From: Sphingomonas donggukensis
Lineage (GTDB): Bacteria; Pseudomonadota; Alphaproteobacteria; Sphingomonadales; Sphingomonadaceae
DNA length: 64,000 nucleotides
NCBI RefSeq assembly: GCF_023674425.1
Contig: NZ_CP098401.1
Span: 2,401,501-2,465,500 of the forward strand
Direction of reading: 5' to 3'
This document shows positions 46,361 through 54,571 of the stretch, in pieces (positions within the stretch are counted from its first letter, which is position 1; the number at the start of each line of letters is the position of its first letter). The position numbers and the translations under genes are program-made. The notes beneath the pieces are model-generated. The model was not told where the DNA came from, ran no database searches, and worked only from the letters and a program-made list of their open reading frames with translations.

Positions 46361-46375
46361 GAACAAGCCGGGAAC
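46361..46375 (-). promoter_or_regulatory. LexA-type SOS box (GTTC-N7-GTTC) before mmcB
   Basis: On the minus strand GTTCCCGGCTTGTTC is an exact match to the alphaproteobacterial LexA consensus, 13 bp upstream of the mmcB ATG at 46347. A related box precedes the DinG-like helicase at 17532-17546. Confidence 0.75.
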
Positions 46376-46413
46376 GCGGGGAACCCCGCGCGCGCCCGGA
46401 CGAGCGTTTCGTA

Positions 46414-47085
46414 TCAGCGATAGAAGACGTGGTTGCCGATCGCGGCGACCTTCTGCATCCGCCAGCCCGGCGCGACGCGGCGGGCGTGGAAGAACAGCGC
46501 GCTGTCGGCGGCACCGTCCCACAGGTCGCGCGCAGCGACCTTGGCGATGGCGACCGCGGTGGTCCAGCCGGAACGCCCCTCCGCCGACGGCACGACGCCG
46601 CCGCGAACGAACGAAAACTGGCCGCGCTGGGTCAGCACCGAACAGATCGACTTGGGGAAGCGGCCCGACTTCGTGCGATTGATGATGGTCTGGGCGACGG
46701 CGAGCTGGCCGGTGAGCGGCTCACCCTTCGATTCGAAGAACACGCCGGCGGCGAGGCAGCGCATCTCGCGGTCCTCGATGGCGTGATCCTGCGCGGCGAC
46801 GGCTTCGGAGAGCGAATCGAAATCCTCCTCATCCGGCGCGGTCGCGGTTTCGGTCGGGATCGGCTGGACCTGCACCACGGCGGGGCGGGCGACTGCGGGC
46901 GCGGCGTCCTGCGGTACGGCAGCGGGGGACTGAATCGTGGGAACCTGGGGAACGGCCAATGCGTTCAAGGTCGACATCTGCACGGGGCTCAGCTCCTGCG
47001 CGAACCCCGGGGTCGTGGTGCCAAGCAGGAAGCCGGCACAAAAAGTAACCGCCGCAAAGGTAGCGGCGCGAGCGACAAGCGACAT
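46414..47085 (-). CDS. SleB-type cell wall hydrolase
   Basis: A 223-residue exported peptidoglycan hydrolase. The signal peptide is RAATFAAVTFCAGFLLGTTT and the C-terminal half is the Hydrolase_2 (SleB) domain: REMRCLAAGVFFESKGEPLT with the catalytic glutamate, QTIINRTKSGRFPKSICSVL, and GVVPSAEGRSGWTTAVAIA. In non-sporulating bacteria such enzymes remodel the cell wall. A perfect dyad upstream (47130-47150) may regulate it. Confidence 0.92.
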   Translation of the reverse strand: MSLVARAATFAAVTFCAGFLLGTTTPGFAQELSPVQMSTLNALAVPQVPTIQSPAAVPQDAAPAVARPAVVQVQPIPTETATAPDEEDFDSLSEAVAAQDHAIEDREMRCLAAGVFFESKGEPLTGQLAVAQTIINRTKSGRFPKSICSVLTQRGQFSFVRGGVVPSAEGRSGWTTAVAIAKVAARDLWDGAADSALFFHARRVAPGWRMQKVAAIGNHVFYR

Positions 47086-47129
47086 TCAACTTCGATACTG
47101 TGCGGTTGGCATGCGGATGCGGCACGCGT

Positions 47130-47150
47130 GTTTCGAACACCCTTCGAAAC
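47130..47150. promoter_or_regulatory. Dyad GTTTCGAA-N5-TTCGAAAC upstream of the SleB gene
   Basis: An exact 8-bp inverted repeat with a 5-base spacer, 45-65 bp before the sleB-like ATG at 47085. Size and symmetry fit an operator for a dimeric regulator. The rest of the 47086-47257 gap shows no gene. Confidence 0.4.
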
Positions 47151-47257
47151 CGGCCGACCCGAATAACCCCCCGACTGCGTAACCGAACGGGATCGCACCC
47201 CGGGCAGCACAACGCGAACTTCTGGAACCCGGCGTTTGTTACCGCAGTGCAACAGAG

Positions 47258-47581
47258 TCAATCGGCGGCGATCGTTTCAGCGACGAATCGTTCGGCATCC
47301 GCGACGATCACCTCGACCACCCACAGGTCCGGATCGCGTGCGCGGCGGCGGCGCCAATAATCCAGCAGCGCGGAATCGTCGGCCTCCGCCGGACCCGCGG
47401 CGATCAACCCGCCATCGCCCAGCCCGCGCTCCAGCGCGCGCGGTGGTGCGCCCGGCACCTGCGCGATCGCCAGCACCGCGCCGCCCATCGCATCGCCGCG
47501 CGCCAAGATCATCGCCGATCCGCCGGCGTCGTGGACACGGCGGATGAGCGCCTTCACTCGGAATTCCGACGTCAGTCGCAT
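47258..47581 (-). CDS. DUF1491 family protein
   Basis: A 107-residue protein of DUF1491, restricted mostly to alphaproteobacteria. The start RLTSEFRVKALIRRVHDAGG and the end LLDYWRRRRARDPDLWVVEV are typical. No function is known. It lies 3 bp after the thioesterase on the same strand and is probably co-transcribed. Confidence 0.88.
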   Translation of the reverse strand: MRLTSEFRVKALIRRVHDAGGSAMILARGDAMGGAVLAIAQVPGAPPRALERGLGDGGLIAAGPAEADDSALLDYWRRRRARDPDLWVVEVIVADAERFVAETIAAD

Positions 47582-47584
47582 CGA

Positions 47585-48046
47585 TCAGGCCGCATAGCCG
47601 GGCAGGCTGGCGAGCCCGATGCGCGAGCGCATGAAGGTGCCGGTGCCGCGCGCCGCCTCTTCGCCGGAGGCATCGATGATCCGCGCCTCGGCCACGAACA
47701 CCCGGCGCTGGCCGCTGACCCAGCGTCCCTCCGCCACCACCGGTCCCGGCCCCAGCGGGCGGGTGAAGAACAGGTTGAACGCCGTCGTCAGCAGGAACCG
47801 GTCGGTCACCAGGCTGTTCGCCGCGTAGAAAGCGGCGTCGTCGAGCATCTTGAAATAAGCGGTGCCGTGGACCGCGCCGGCGGCATGGAAATGGCGCTCG
47901 TCGAGGGTGAAGTCGATCCGCGCGCGCCCCGCCTCGACGATCGTCAGCCGCGATTCGAACAGCCCGTTGACGGGTGCCGCGGCATAGAGCGATTCGAGCG
48001 CGCGGAAATGCGCCTCGGCACCCGCCGGCAGCTCAGGCGGCGTCAC
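47585..48046 (-). CDS. PaaI-type hotdog-fold thioesterase
   Basis: A 153-residue hotdog-fold protein. HFHAAGAVHGTAYFKMLDDA (with the HG-hotdog signature HG..y..l.D) and NLFFTRPLGPGPVVAEGRWV match PaaI/YbaW-like acyl-CoA thioesterases. It would cleave aromatic or short-chain acyl-CoAs. Its start overlaps the ptsN end by 14 bp, so it is in the ptsN transcript. Confidence 0.88.
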   Translation of the reverse strand: MTPPELPAGAEAHFRALESLYAAAPVNGLFESRLTIVEAGRARIDFTLDERHFHAAGAVHGTAYFKMLDDAAFYAANSLVTDRFLLTTAFNLFFTRPLGPGPVVAEGRWVSGQRRVFVAEARIIDASGEEAARGTGTFMRSRIGLASLPGYAA

Positions 48047-48500
48047 GCGCGCCGATCCCGGTCAGCAGCGCATACAGCGCGTCGCGCGAACCTGCGCCGC
48101 GCAACTTTTCTGCGAGGCCGCGATCGCGCAACCGCCGCGACACGCGCGCGAGCGCCTTCAGATGGTCCGCACCGGCATCGGGCGGCGACAGCAGCATGAA
48201 CACAAGATCGACCGGCAGGTCGTCGACCGCAGCGAAATCGATCCCCCGCGTCAGCCGCGCAAAGATGCCGCGCACCTCCGGCAAGCCCTCGATCCGCGCA
48301 TGCGGCACGGCGATGCCGCCGCCGAACCCGGTCGTGCCCAGCTTCTCGCGATCCGCCAGCCGCGTCGCGACTAGTCCGGCATCGAGCCCCAGCGCACTCG
48401 CCGATGCCGCGCCCAGCGCCGTAAACAGCGCGCGTTTCGTGCCCACGGACACGTCCGGCAACACGCAGTCGAGAGCGATCATGTCGCTCAGGTCGGTCAC
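48033..48500 (-). CDS. ptsN: PTS IIA-Ntr regulatory protein
   Basis: A 155-residue EIIA-Ntr. The phosphorylated histidine is in GIAVPHARIEGLPEV (about residue 66) and VDLVFMLLSPPDAGADHLKALA is the second family block. It belongs to the nitrogen-related PTS relay (PtsP-PtsO-PtsN) that adjusts K+ and carbon/nitrogen balance. It follows hpf, the common order, although rpoN is not upstream here. Confidence 0.93.
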   Translation of the reverse strand: MTDLSDMIALDCVLPDVSVGTKRALFTALGAASASALGLDAGLVATRLADREKLGTTGFGGGIAVPHARIEGLPEVRGIFARLTRGIDFAAVDDLPVDLVFMLLSPPDAGADHLKALARVSRRLRDRGLAEKLRGAGSRDALYALLTGIGARDAA

Positions 48501-48559
48501 ATCGTCCCCCTTTCCGGGCGACGCTCCTCGCGCCGCCCGGCCTGTTCGATCCCGTCGGC

Positions 48560-49150
48560 TCAGCCCGCGCGGTTGGGCTCCACCCAGCCGATGGTGCCGT
48601 CGTGGCGGCGATAGACCATGTTGAAACTGCCCGTCCCGCTATTCTTGAACAGCAGCGCGGCGGTGTTGCGCAGGTCGAGCATCATCACCGCGTCCGACAC
48701 GCTGGCGTCGGGCACGTCGACGCGGGTCTCGGCGATGATAAGCGGGGCGTCGGTCGCCTCTTCCTCCTCGCCGCCGCCGTTGAACACGGTGTAGCCCGCG
48801 CCGTCGCGACCGTCGGCCTCGGCAAAGGCGGCGGCCTGGCCGGCGTTGCGATCCTTCAGCCGGCGCATGTAGCGGCGCAGCTGCTTCTCGATCTTGTCGG
48901 CGGCACCATCGAACGCCAGATGCGCCTCGCTGCCCGGATTGGTGTGGCTGCCCTTCAGCACCAGGCCCTGCATCACATGCGCGACGATGTCGCAGACGAA
49001 GCCGTGATCGTGCGGGCCCTTGCCGAAGGTCACCTGCGCGGAAATCGCGCGGGAGAAATATTTGTCGGCGATACCCTGTAGCCGATCCTCGACGTGGCGC
49101 TTCAAAGCATCGCCGGTGTCGACCTGATGGCCCGATACACGGATATCCAT
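48560..49150 (-). CDS. hpf: Ribosome hibernation-promoting factor, long form
   Basis: A 196-residue protein of the long HPF type that inactivates ribosomes by dimerising them in stationary phase. The N-terminal S30AE domain (MDIRVSGHQVDTGDALKRHV, about 1-100) is joined by a loop rich in glycine and glutamate (GGGEEEEATDA) to the C-terminal domain seen in LLFKNSGTGSFNMVYRRHDG. It is next to ptsN, as in many bacteria. Confidence 0.94.
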   Translation of the reverse strand: MDIRVSGHQVDTGDALKRHVEDRLQGIADKYFSRAISAQVTFGKGPHDHGFVCDIVAHVMQGLVLKGSHTNPGSEAHLAFDGAADKIEKQLRRYMRRLKDRNAGQAAAFAEADGRDGAGYTVFNGGGEEEEATDAPLIIAETRVDVPDASVSDAVMMLDLRNTAALLFKNSGTGSFNMVYRRHDGTIGWVEPNRAG

Positions 49151-49205
49151 GCCTGTTTCTCCTTCTTGGATTGGGCGGTGCGCGCCGAAACCCGCGCCGC
49201 CGGGG

Positions 49206-49895
49206 TCAACCGAACGCAGACGCCCCCCAGAGCGGTTCCTTCACGGTCTTCATAAATTCGGCATGCCGGGCCAGTTCCTCCGCCGAAGCGGCATGTGCGC
49301 GCGGCGGGCGGATTTCGGCGCGGACCGCGACCAGCTCGACCACCGTGTCGGCGACCGGCTCGACCGCCAGCCCCAGCCCGATCTGCCGCCCGCCGGTCAG
49401 CTCGACATAGACCTGCGCCAGCAATTGCGCGTCGAGCAGCGCGCCGTGGACGACGCGGTGCGACCGGTCGATGCCGAAGCGCACGCACAGCGCGTCGAGC
49501 GAATGCTTGGCACCGGGGTGTCGCGTGCGCGCGATCGTCAGCGTGTCGACCATGCGCGAGCGGCAGATCTCGACCCGGCCGGCCCGCTTCAGCTCGCCGT
49601 TCAGGAAGGAAAAGTCGAAACCGGCATTGTGCGCGACCAGCGGCGCGTCGCCGACGAACTCGAGCAGGTCGGCGACGACCGCACCGAACAGTGGCTTGTC
49701 CGACAGGAACACCGCCGACAGGCCGTGCACCGCCTCCGCCTCCGCCGGCATGTCGCGTTCGGGATTGATATAGGCGTGAAAACTGCGTCCGGTCTCGACG
49801 CGGTTGACCATCTCGATACAGCCGATCTCGACCAGCCGGTCGCCGCCCGCGAAGCTGAGCCCCGTCGTTTCGGTGTCGAACACGATTTCGCGCAT
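49206..49895 (-). CDS. dnaQ: DNA polymerase III epsilon subunit (3'-5' exonuclease)
   Basis: Proofreading exonuclease of the replicative polymerase, 229 residues. The DEDDh residues are visible: DTETTG (Exo I, about residues 7-12), HNAGFDFSFL (Exo II) and HGALLDAQLLA (Exo III, with the histidine and final aspartate). A C-terminal tail should bind the alpha subunit. It lies 7 bp after coaE in the run ppsR-maf-aroE-coaE-dnaQ, an order conserved beside alphaproteobacterial origins. Confidence 0.95.
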   Translation of the reverse strand: MREIVFDTETTGLSFAGGDRLVEIGCIEMVNRVETGRSFHAYINPERDMPAEAEAVHGLSAVFLSDKPLFGAVVADLLEFVGDAPLVAHNAGFDFSFLNGELKRAGRVEICRSRMVDTLTIARTRHPGAKHSLDALCVRFGIDRSHRVVHGALLDAQLLAQVYVELTGGRQIGLGLAVEPVADTVVELVAVRAEIRPPRAHAASAEELARHAEFMKTVKEPLWGASAFG

Positions 49896-49902
49896 GGCGA
49901 CC

Positions 49903-50511
49903 TTATCCTCCCGTCGCGCCCGCTAGGCAAGCGATGACCTGACGCACGCGCGTGCGGGTGCGGGACAGCGCGCCGTCGGTCGGCACGACGTGATCGGCGC
50001 GCGCGCGCTTTTCGGCATCGGGGGTCTGCTTGGCGAGGATCGATTCGAACCGCGCGACCGTCATTCCGGGCCGGGCGAGCACACGCGCGCGCTGCACATC
50101 GGCGGGGGCGGAGACGACGACGATGCGATCGACCGACCGCCAGCCGCCGGTTTCGAACAGCAGCGGGATGTCGAGCACGACCAGCGGCGCATCGGCGTGG
50201 CGCGCCAGGAATGCGCGACGCTCGTCGGCGACCGCGGGGTGGACGATCGCCTCCAGCGCGGCGAGCGCGGCGGGATCGCCGAACACGGCTTCGGCCAGCG
50301 CGGTGCGGTTTACGCCCTGCGGCCCGGTGGTGTCGGGGAACCGCGCCTCGATCGCCGCGACGACACGCCCCGCAGGCCCCTGCAGGGCGTGGACGGCGGC
50401 GTCGGCGTCGAACACCGGCACGCCTTCGTCGGCGAACATCGCCGCGACGGTCGATTTGCCCATGCCGATCGACCCGGTCAGGCCGATCACCAGCGGGCGC
50501 GGGCCGGTCAT
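49903..50511 (-). CDS. coaE: Dephospho-CoA kinase
   Basis: Last step of coenzyme A synthesis. 202 residues. The P-loop GLTGSIGMGKSTVAAMF is at the N-terminus, followed by VFDADAAVHALQ and VVLDIPLLFETGG, all family signatures. ATG 50511 overlaps the aroE stop as ATGA, so the two are translationally coupled. Confidence 0.95.
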   Translation of the reverse strand: MTGPRPLVIGLTGSIGMGKSTVAAMFADEGVPVFDADAAVHALQGPAGRVVAAIEARFPDTTGPQGVNRTALAEAVFGDPAALAALEAIVHPAVADERRAFLARHADAPLVVLDIPLLFETGGWRSVDRIVVVSAPADVQRARVLARPGMTVARFESILAKQTPDAEKRARADHVVPTDGALSRTRTRVRQVIACLAGATGG

Positions 50512-51323
50512 GACGTCAGCAGCGCGCGCAGATCCTCGTCGCGATCGCGCGGCGGTTCGCGCCCGAAGAACAGCTCGAAGGCGAGCGCGGCCTGGCCGAC
50601 CAGCATCTCCAGCCCGTCGACCGTATCGAGCTCGCGCGCCCGCGCGTCCGCCAGCAGCTGCGTCTCGAGCGGTGAATAGACGATGTCGTACACCACGGCG
50701 TCCTCGCCCATCGGCGTCAGGTCGAGCGACAGCGGGGATTGCCCCGCCATGCCGAGCGCGCTGGCGTTCACCAGCAACGCGGTATCTCCGGCCAAGGGCG
50801 CGCCGATCGCGGCGACGTCGCCCTTCAGTCCGAAGCGGGCGAGCAGCCCCGCGGCCTTCAGCGGCGATCGGTTCTGCACCGTAACTGCGCCGACCCCGAG
50901 CTTCGACAATGCGAACAGCACCGCTCGCGCCGCCCCCCCGGCACCGATCACGGTGATGCGGCGTCCGGCGAGATCGAGACCGGCGATCGGTGCGACGAAG
51001 CCGGCGGCGTCGGTGTTCGTGCCGACCAATGCCCCGTCGCCCTGGTGCAGCACGGTGTTCATCGCGCCGATGCTGCCGCGCACGTCGCCCGGATCGTCGA
51101 CCAGGTCGAGGATGGCGAGCTTGTGCGGCAGCGTCACGTTGCACCCGCGCCAATCGGGATCGGCGCGGCGGTCGGCGATATAGCCGGGCAGGGCTTCGGC
51201 GGTGACATGGGCATGGCGATACTCGCCCTCCAGCCCAAGCGCCTCCAGCCAGAAACGGTGGATCAGCGGCGACTTGGATTGCGCGATCGGATCGCCGATC
51301 ACCTCGGCATAGCGCACGCTCAT
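50508..51323 (-). CDS. aroE: Shikimate dehydrogenase
   Basis: Reduces dehydroshikimate with NADPH in the aromatic amino acid pathway. 271 residues. IGDPIAQSKSPLIHRFWLEA holds the shikimate-binding serines, CNVTLPHKLAI the catalytic lysine, and GAGGAARAVLFALSKLG the NADPH loop. ATG 51323 overlaps the maf stop as ATGA. Confidence 0.96.
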   Translation of the reverse strand: MSVRYAEVIGDPIAQSKSPLIHRFWLEALGLEGEYRHAHVTAEALPGYIADRRADPDWRGCNVTLPHKLAILDLVDDPGDVRGSIGAMNTVLHQGDGALVGTNTDAAGFVAPIAGLDLAGRRITVIGAGGAARAVLFALSKLGVGAVTVQNRSPLKAAGLLARFGLKGDVAAIGAPLAGDTALLVNASALGMAGQSPLSLDLTPMGEDAVVYDIVYSPLETQLLADARARELDTVDGLEMLVGQAALAFELFFGREPPRDRDEDLRALLTS

Positions 51324-51916
51324 GACGTCAATACTCCGCGGACGCGCAGGTAATCGAGCACCGGCAACAGCGGCAGGCCGAGGATCGTGAACTGGCTGCC
51401 GTCGATCCGCGCGAACAATTGTGCGCCCGGCCCCTCGATCCGGTAGCAGCCGACGCATCCCGCAATCGCCGGCCATTCGGCGTCGAGATAGGCGTCGATG
51501 AACGCATCCGACAGCGGACGCACGAACAGCGTCGCGGTATCGACTTCGCGCCACACCGGGCGGCCATCCTCGACGATCACCGCGGCGCTGTGCAGCCGGT
51601 GGCGATGCCCCGACAGGCGACGCAGATGGTCGGCGGCGTCGGCGCGGTCGACCGGCTTGTCGAGCAGGATGCCGTGATCGAGCTCGACCACGGAGTCGCT
51701 GCCGAGCACCAGCGCGCGGGGGTGGCGGGCTGAGACCTTGATTGCTTTCAGCTGCGCCAGCGCATCGGCGGTATCGCGCGCCGACGTGCCCGCGGCGGCG
51801 AGCGCAGCCTTGGCCGCGTCCTCATCGACGTTGGGCCGGTCAATCTCGAACGCGACGTCCGCCTGTTCGAGCATCACCCGGCGCGAGGCACTGCCGCTGG
51901 CGAGGATCAGCTTCAC
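51320..51916 (-). CDS. maf: Maf-like nucleoside triphosphate pyrophosphatase
   Basis: House-cleaning enzyme that hydrolyses modified or non-canonical nucleoside triphosphates to the monophosphate. 198 residues. MKLILASGSASRRVMLEQAD and VLGSDSVVELDHGILLDKP are the Maf signatures, with RLSGHRHRLHSAAVI after them. The start is a GTG at 51916 overlapping the ppsR stop as GTGA. Confidence 0.95.
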   Translation of the reverse strand: MKLILASGSASRRVMLEQADVAFEIDRPNVDEDAAKAALAAAGTSARDTADALAQLKAIKVSARHPRALVLGSDSVVELDHGILLDKPVDRADAADHLRRLSGHRHRLHSAAVIVEDGRPVWREVDTATLFVRPLSDAFIDAYLDAEWPAIAGCVGCYRIEGPGAQLFARIDGSQFTILGLPLLPVLDYLRVRGVLTS

Positions 51917-52734
51917 GCCTCGACCCCGGCCAGGGTACGCTCGCCGACCAGCGCGATGATCGCGGCGGCGGTTTCCTCGATCGAGCGACGGGTGACGTCG
52001 ATCACTGGCCAGCCGTTGTCGGCGAACATCCGCCGCGCGTAGGCGACCTCGCGCATCACGGATTCCTGTTCGACATAGGCGGTCTCGGTCTTCTGGTTGA
52101 GCGACAACAGGCGATTGCGGCGGATCTGGACCAGCCGGTCGGCACTGGTGGTCAGCCCGACAACGAGCGGCGATTTGAGTGCGAACAGGATCGGCGGCGG
52201 CGGCGATTCCACCACGATCGGGATGTTCGCGGTCTTATACCCGCGGTTGGCGAGGTAGATCGAGGTCGGCGTCTTCGAAGAGCGCGAAACGCCCGCAAGC
52301 ACGATATCGGCGGCCTCCCAATCGTCCGACGCGATGCCGTCGTCATGGGCGATGGTCCACTGGATCGCCTCGACCCGCGCGAAATAGGCGGCGTCGAGGG
52401 TATGCTGGCGCCCGGGCCGGGCCTTGGCCTCCTGCCCGAGCAGCCCCGACAGCGCGTCGTTCACTCCGTCGAGCGGGGCGACCGCGGGCAGGCCCATCGC
52501 GCGGCAGCGATCCTCCAGCATCGTGCGGATCGCGGGATTGACCAGCGTGAACAGGACGAGGCCCGGGAATTGCGCGACTTCGGTCAGGATGCGCTCCAGA
52601 TGCGCCTCGTTGCGCACCATCGGCCAGAAATGCCGCTGCGTATCGACGTCGTCATATTGCGCCAGCGCCGCCTTGGCGATGTTCTCCAGCGTCTCGCCCG
52701 TCGAATCCGACAGCAGATGGAGGTGCAGACGCAT
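51913..52734 (-). CDS. ppsR: Pyruvate, phosphate/water dikinase regulatory protein (DUF299)
   Basis: A 273-residue bifunctional kinase/pyrophosphorylase that switches PEP synthase or pyruvate phosphate dikinase off with ADP and on with phosphate. The start MRLHLHLLSDSTGETLENIA and the P-loop VLAGVSRSSKTPTSIYLANR are diagnostic. I start at ATG 52734; longer reading runs into the DnaA-box region. It is the first gene to the left of the proposed oriC, transcribed away from it; alphaproteobacterial origins commonly have a gene of this family at this place. Confidence 0.94.
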   Translation of the reverse strand: MRLHLHLLSDSTGETLENIAKAALAQYDDVDTQRHFWPMVRNEAHLERILTEVAQFPGLVLFTLVNPAIRTMLEDRCRAMGLPAVAPLDGVNDALSGLLGQEAKARPGRQHTLDAAYFARVEAIQWTIAHDDGIASDDWEAADIVLAGVSRSSKTPTSIYLANRGYKTANIPIVVESPPPPILFALKSPLVVGLTTSADRLVQIRRNRLLSLNQKTETAYVEQESVMREVAYARRMFADNGWPVIDVTRRSIEETAAAIIALVGERTLAGVEA

Positions 52735-53018
52735 CACCGGGAGCGATCTGTGGACAACATGGGGGTGGGGGCTAGCGCAACTCGGCCAAGCCGCCAAGCA
52801 CGCGAAAACCGGGCGATCCATGCCGCTTCGTCCACAGTCCCGCCGACAGCCCCCGATTTCGTCCACCGCCTGTGGATAACGGGGATCGCCACTTCGAATC
52901 GCCGCGGAATCGCGCCGCCGCTCCGGTCAATCTGTGGGCAGAGTCTGGACGCCGCCGTAAACCCCGCTACCCACGGACCAACAACCTTCAACAACCCTTA
53001 TATCTAGATTCTTCTTTT
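52735..53018. other. Chromosomal replication origin oriC (candidate)
   Basis: A 284-bp gap between the divergent ppsR and hemE genes. It has a perfect DnaA box (TTATCCACA on the minus strand, 52871-52879), a one-mismatch box (TTGTCCACA, minus strand, 52749-52757) and a two-mismatch box (TCGTCCACA, 52828-52836). Four GANTC (CcrM) sites lie within 116 bp at 52896, 52907, 52941 and 53007. The last 40 bp before hemE are AT-rich (CCTTATATCTAGATTCTTC) and suit the unwinding element. hemE flanks the origin in Caulobacter and other alphaproteobacteria. No CtrA box was seen. Confidence 0.8.
52871..52879 (-). promoter_or_regulatory. Perfect DnaA box in oriC
   Basis: TTATCCACA on the minus strand, an exact match to the strong DnaA consensus. 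Two weaker boxes flank it at 52749-52757 and 52828-52836. Confidence 0.8.
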
Positions 53019-54071
53019 ATGTTGGGACCGGACTTGAGCGATACGCACGCCCCCAAGCCCCTGCTCGCGACGCTGCGTGGGGAAAAGCTGTCGGCGCCGC
53101 CGATCTGGCTGATGCGTCAGGCGGGACGTTACCTGCCCGAGTATCGCGCGCTCAGGGCCGAGAAGGGCGGTTTCCTGGCGCTGGCGACCGATCCGGTGGC
53201 GGCGACCGAGATCACGCTCCAGCCGATCCGCCGCTTCGGCTTCGACGGCGCCATCCTGTTTTCCGATATCCTCATGGTGCCGTGGGCGCTCGGCCAGGAT
53301 CTGTGGTTTGAGGTGGGCGAGGGGCCGCGTCTGGCGCCGACCTTGGTCGATCATGCGCTGGAGACGCTCCAGCCGGCACCTGAGCGGCTCGAGCCGGTCT
53401 ATGCGACCGTCCGCGGGGTGGCTGCGGCATTGCCCCCACAGGTCACCTTTTTGGGCTTTGCCGGCAGCCCCTGGACCGTCGCGACCTATATGGTCGCCGG
53501 CCAAGGCAGTCGCGACCAGGCCGAGACGCGGCGCTTCGCCTACCGTGACCCGCAGGCATTCCAGTCGATCATCGACGCGATCGTCGCGCTGACTGTCACT
53601 TATCTCTCGGGGCAGATCACCGCGGGGGTCGAGGCGGTGCAGCTGTTCGACAGCTGGGCCGGGAGCCTCAGCCCCGCCGAGTTCGAGCGCTGGGTCATCG
53701 CGCCGAATGCGGAGATCGTGCGCCGCCTGCGCGCGCTTCACCCCGACACGCCGATCATCGGTTTTCCGAAGGGCGCGGGCGGCAAGCTCGCCGCCTATGC
53801 GACTGGCGTCGCCCCCGACGCGATCGGGCTGGACGAGACGGTCGACCCCGTGTGGGCCGACGCCGCGTTGCCTTCCGGTCTGCCGGTACAGGGCAATCTC
53901 GACCCGCTGGCGCTGATTGCGGGCGGCGACGTGCTCGACACCGCGATCGACCGCGTGCTGGGTGCGTTCCGCGATCGCCCGCACGTCTTCAACCTCGGGC
54001 ACGGTATCCAGCAGGACACGCCGATCGCGCATGTCGAACAGGCGATCGCTCGCGTCAGGGGCGCCGCGTGA
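53019..54071 (+). CDS. hemE: Uroporphyrinogen decarboxylase
   Basis: Converts uroporphyrinogen III to coproporphyrinogen III in haem synthesis. 350 residues. IWLMRQAGRYLPEYRALRAE is the substrate-site signature; FSDILMVPWALGQDL, GFAGSPWTVATYMV and GHGIQQDTPIAHV are also typical. ATG 53019 follows the AT-rich edge of oriC; longer in-frame reading through the origin is not coding. hemE next to oriC is an alphaproteobacterial hallmark. The stop overlaps hemJ. Confidence 0.97.
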   Translation: MLGPDLSDTHAPKPLLATLRGEKLSAPPIWLMRQAGRYLPEYRALRAEKGGFLALATDPVAATEITLQPIRRFGFDGAILFSDILMVPWALGQDLWFEVGEGPRLAPTLVDHALETLQPAPERLEPVYATVRGVAAALPPQVTFLGFAGSPWTVATYMVAGQGSRDQAETRRFAYRDPQAFQSIIDAIVALTVTYLSGQITAGVEAVQLFDSWAGSLSPAEFERWVIAPNAEIVRRLRALHPDTPIIGFPKGAGGKLAAYATGVAPDAIGLDETVDPVWADAALPSGLPVQGNLDPLALIAGGDVLDTAIDRVLGAFRDRPHVFNLGHGIQQDTPIAHVEQAIARVRGAA

Positions 54072-54523
54072 CCGGGTTGCTCGGCGCCGCATATCCGTGG
54101 GTGAAGGCGGCGCACGTCGTGTTCGTCATCTTCTGGATGGCCGGGCTGTTCATGCTGCCGCGCTACCTCGTCTATCATCAGGAAGGACTGGGTGATGCCG
54201 CCGAGGAGGCCCGCTGGATCAAGCGCGAGGGCGTGCTGCGCCGAATGATCCTGACGCCCTCGCTGGTCGCGGTGTGGCTGCTGGGTCTGTTGCTTGCCGC
54301 CAATCTCGGGCTGTTCGACGGCGGGGCGGGGCTCGGCTGGCTGCATGCCAAGCTGCTGATCGTGGTATTGCTGAGCGGCTATCACGGTTGGGCGGTCAGC
54401 TATGCGAAGCGGCTGGCGACCGGCGAGGGGCGGCTCTCGGGCCGTACCTTGCGCATGGTCAACGAAGTGCCGGCGCTCGCCGCCTTCGCGATCGTCGTGC
54501 TGGTGATCGTTCGCCCGTTCTGA
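54068..54523 (+). CDS. hemJ: Protoporphyrinogen oxidase HemJ (UPF0093)
   Basis: A 151-residue inner-membrane protein that oxidises protoporphyrinogen IX to protoporphyrin IX. About four hydrophobic helices. The essential histidine lies in KAAHVVFVIFWMAGLFMLPR and the conserved lysine and histidine in LHAKLLIVVLLSGYHGW. The GTG start at 54068 overlaps the hemE stop as GTGA, placing two haem steps in one operon. Confidence 0.92.
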   Translation: MTGLLGAAYPWVKAAHVVFVIFWMAGLFMLPRYLVYHQEGLGDAAEEARWIKREGVLRRMILTPSLVAVWLLGLLLAANLGLFDGGAGLGWLHAKLLIVVLLSGYHGWAVSYAKRLATGEGRLSGRTLRMVNEVPALAAFAIVVLVIVRPF

Positions 54524-54542
54524 AACCGGGGCGGGGCCCTGC

Positions 54543-54571
54543 TTGACTTGACCCCGCCCGCCACCTAATTC
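54543..54571 (+). promoter_or_regulatory. Sigma-70-like promoter in the rho leader
   Basis: TTGACT (54543-54548) and TAATTC (54566-54571) are separated by 17 bp, close to consensus. A GC hairpin (arms CCCGCCG and CGGCGGG, 54588-54605) and a short T-run (CCGTTTTTG) lie between this promoter and the rho ATG. Rho is often self-regulated in its leader. Confidence 0.5.

Noticed and set aside
52735..53018. CtrA boxes (TTAA-N7-TTAA) in the proposed origin
   Set aside because: No such motif is present; only DnaA boxes, GANTC sites and the AT-rich tract support the origin.
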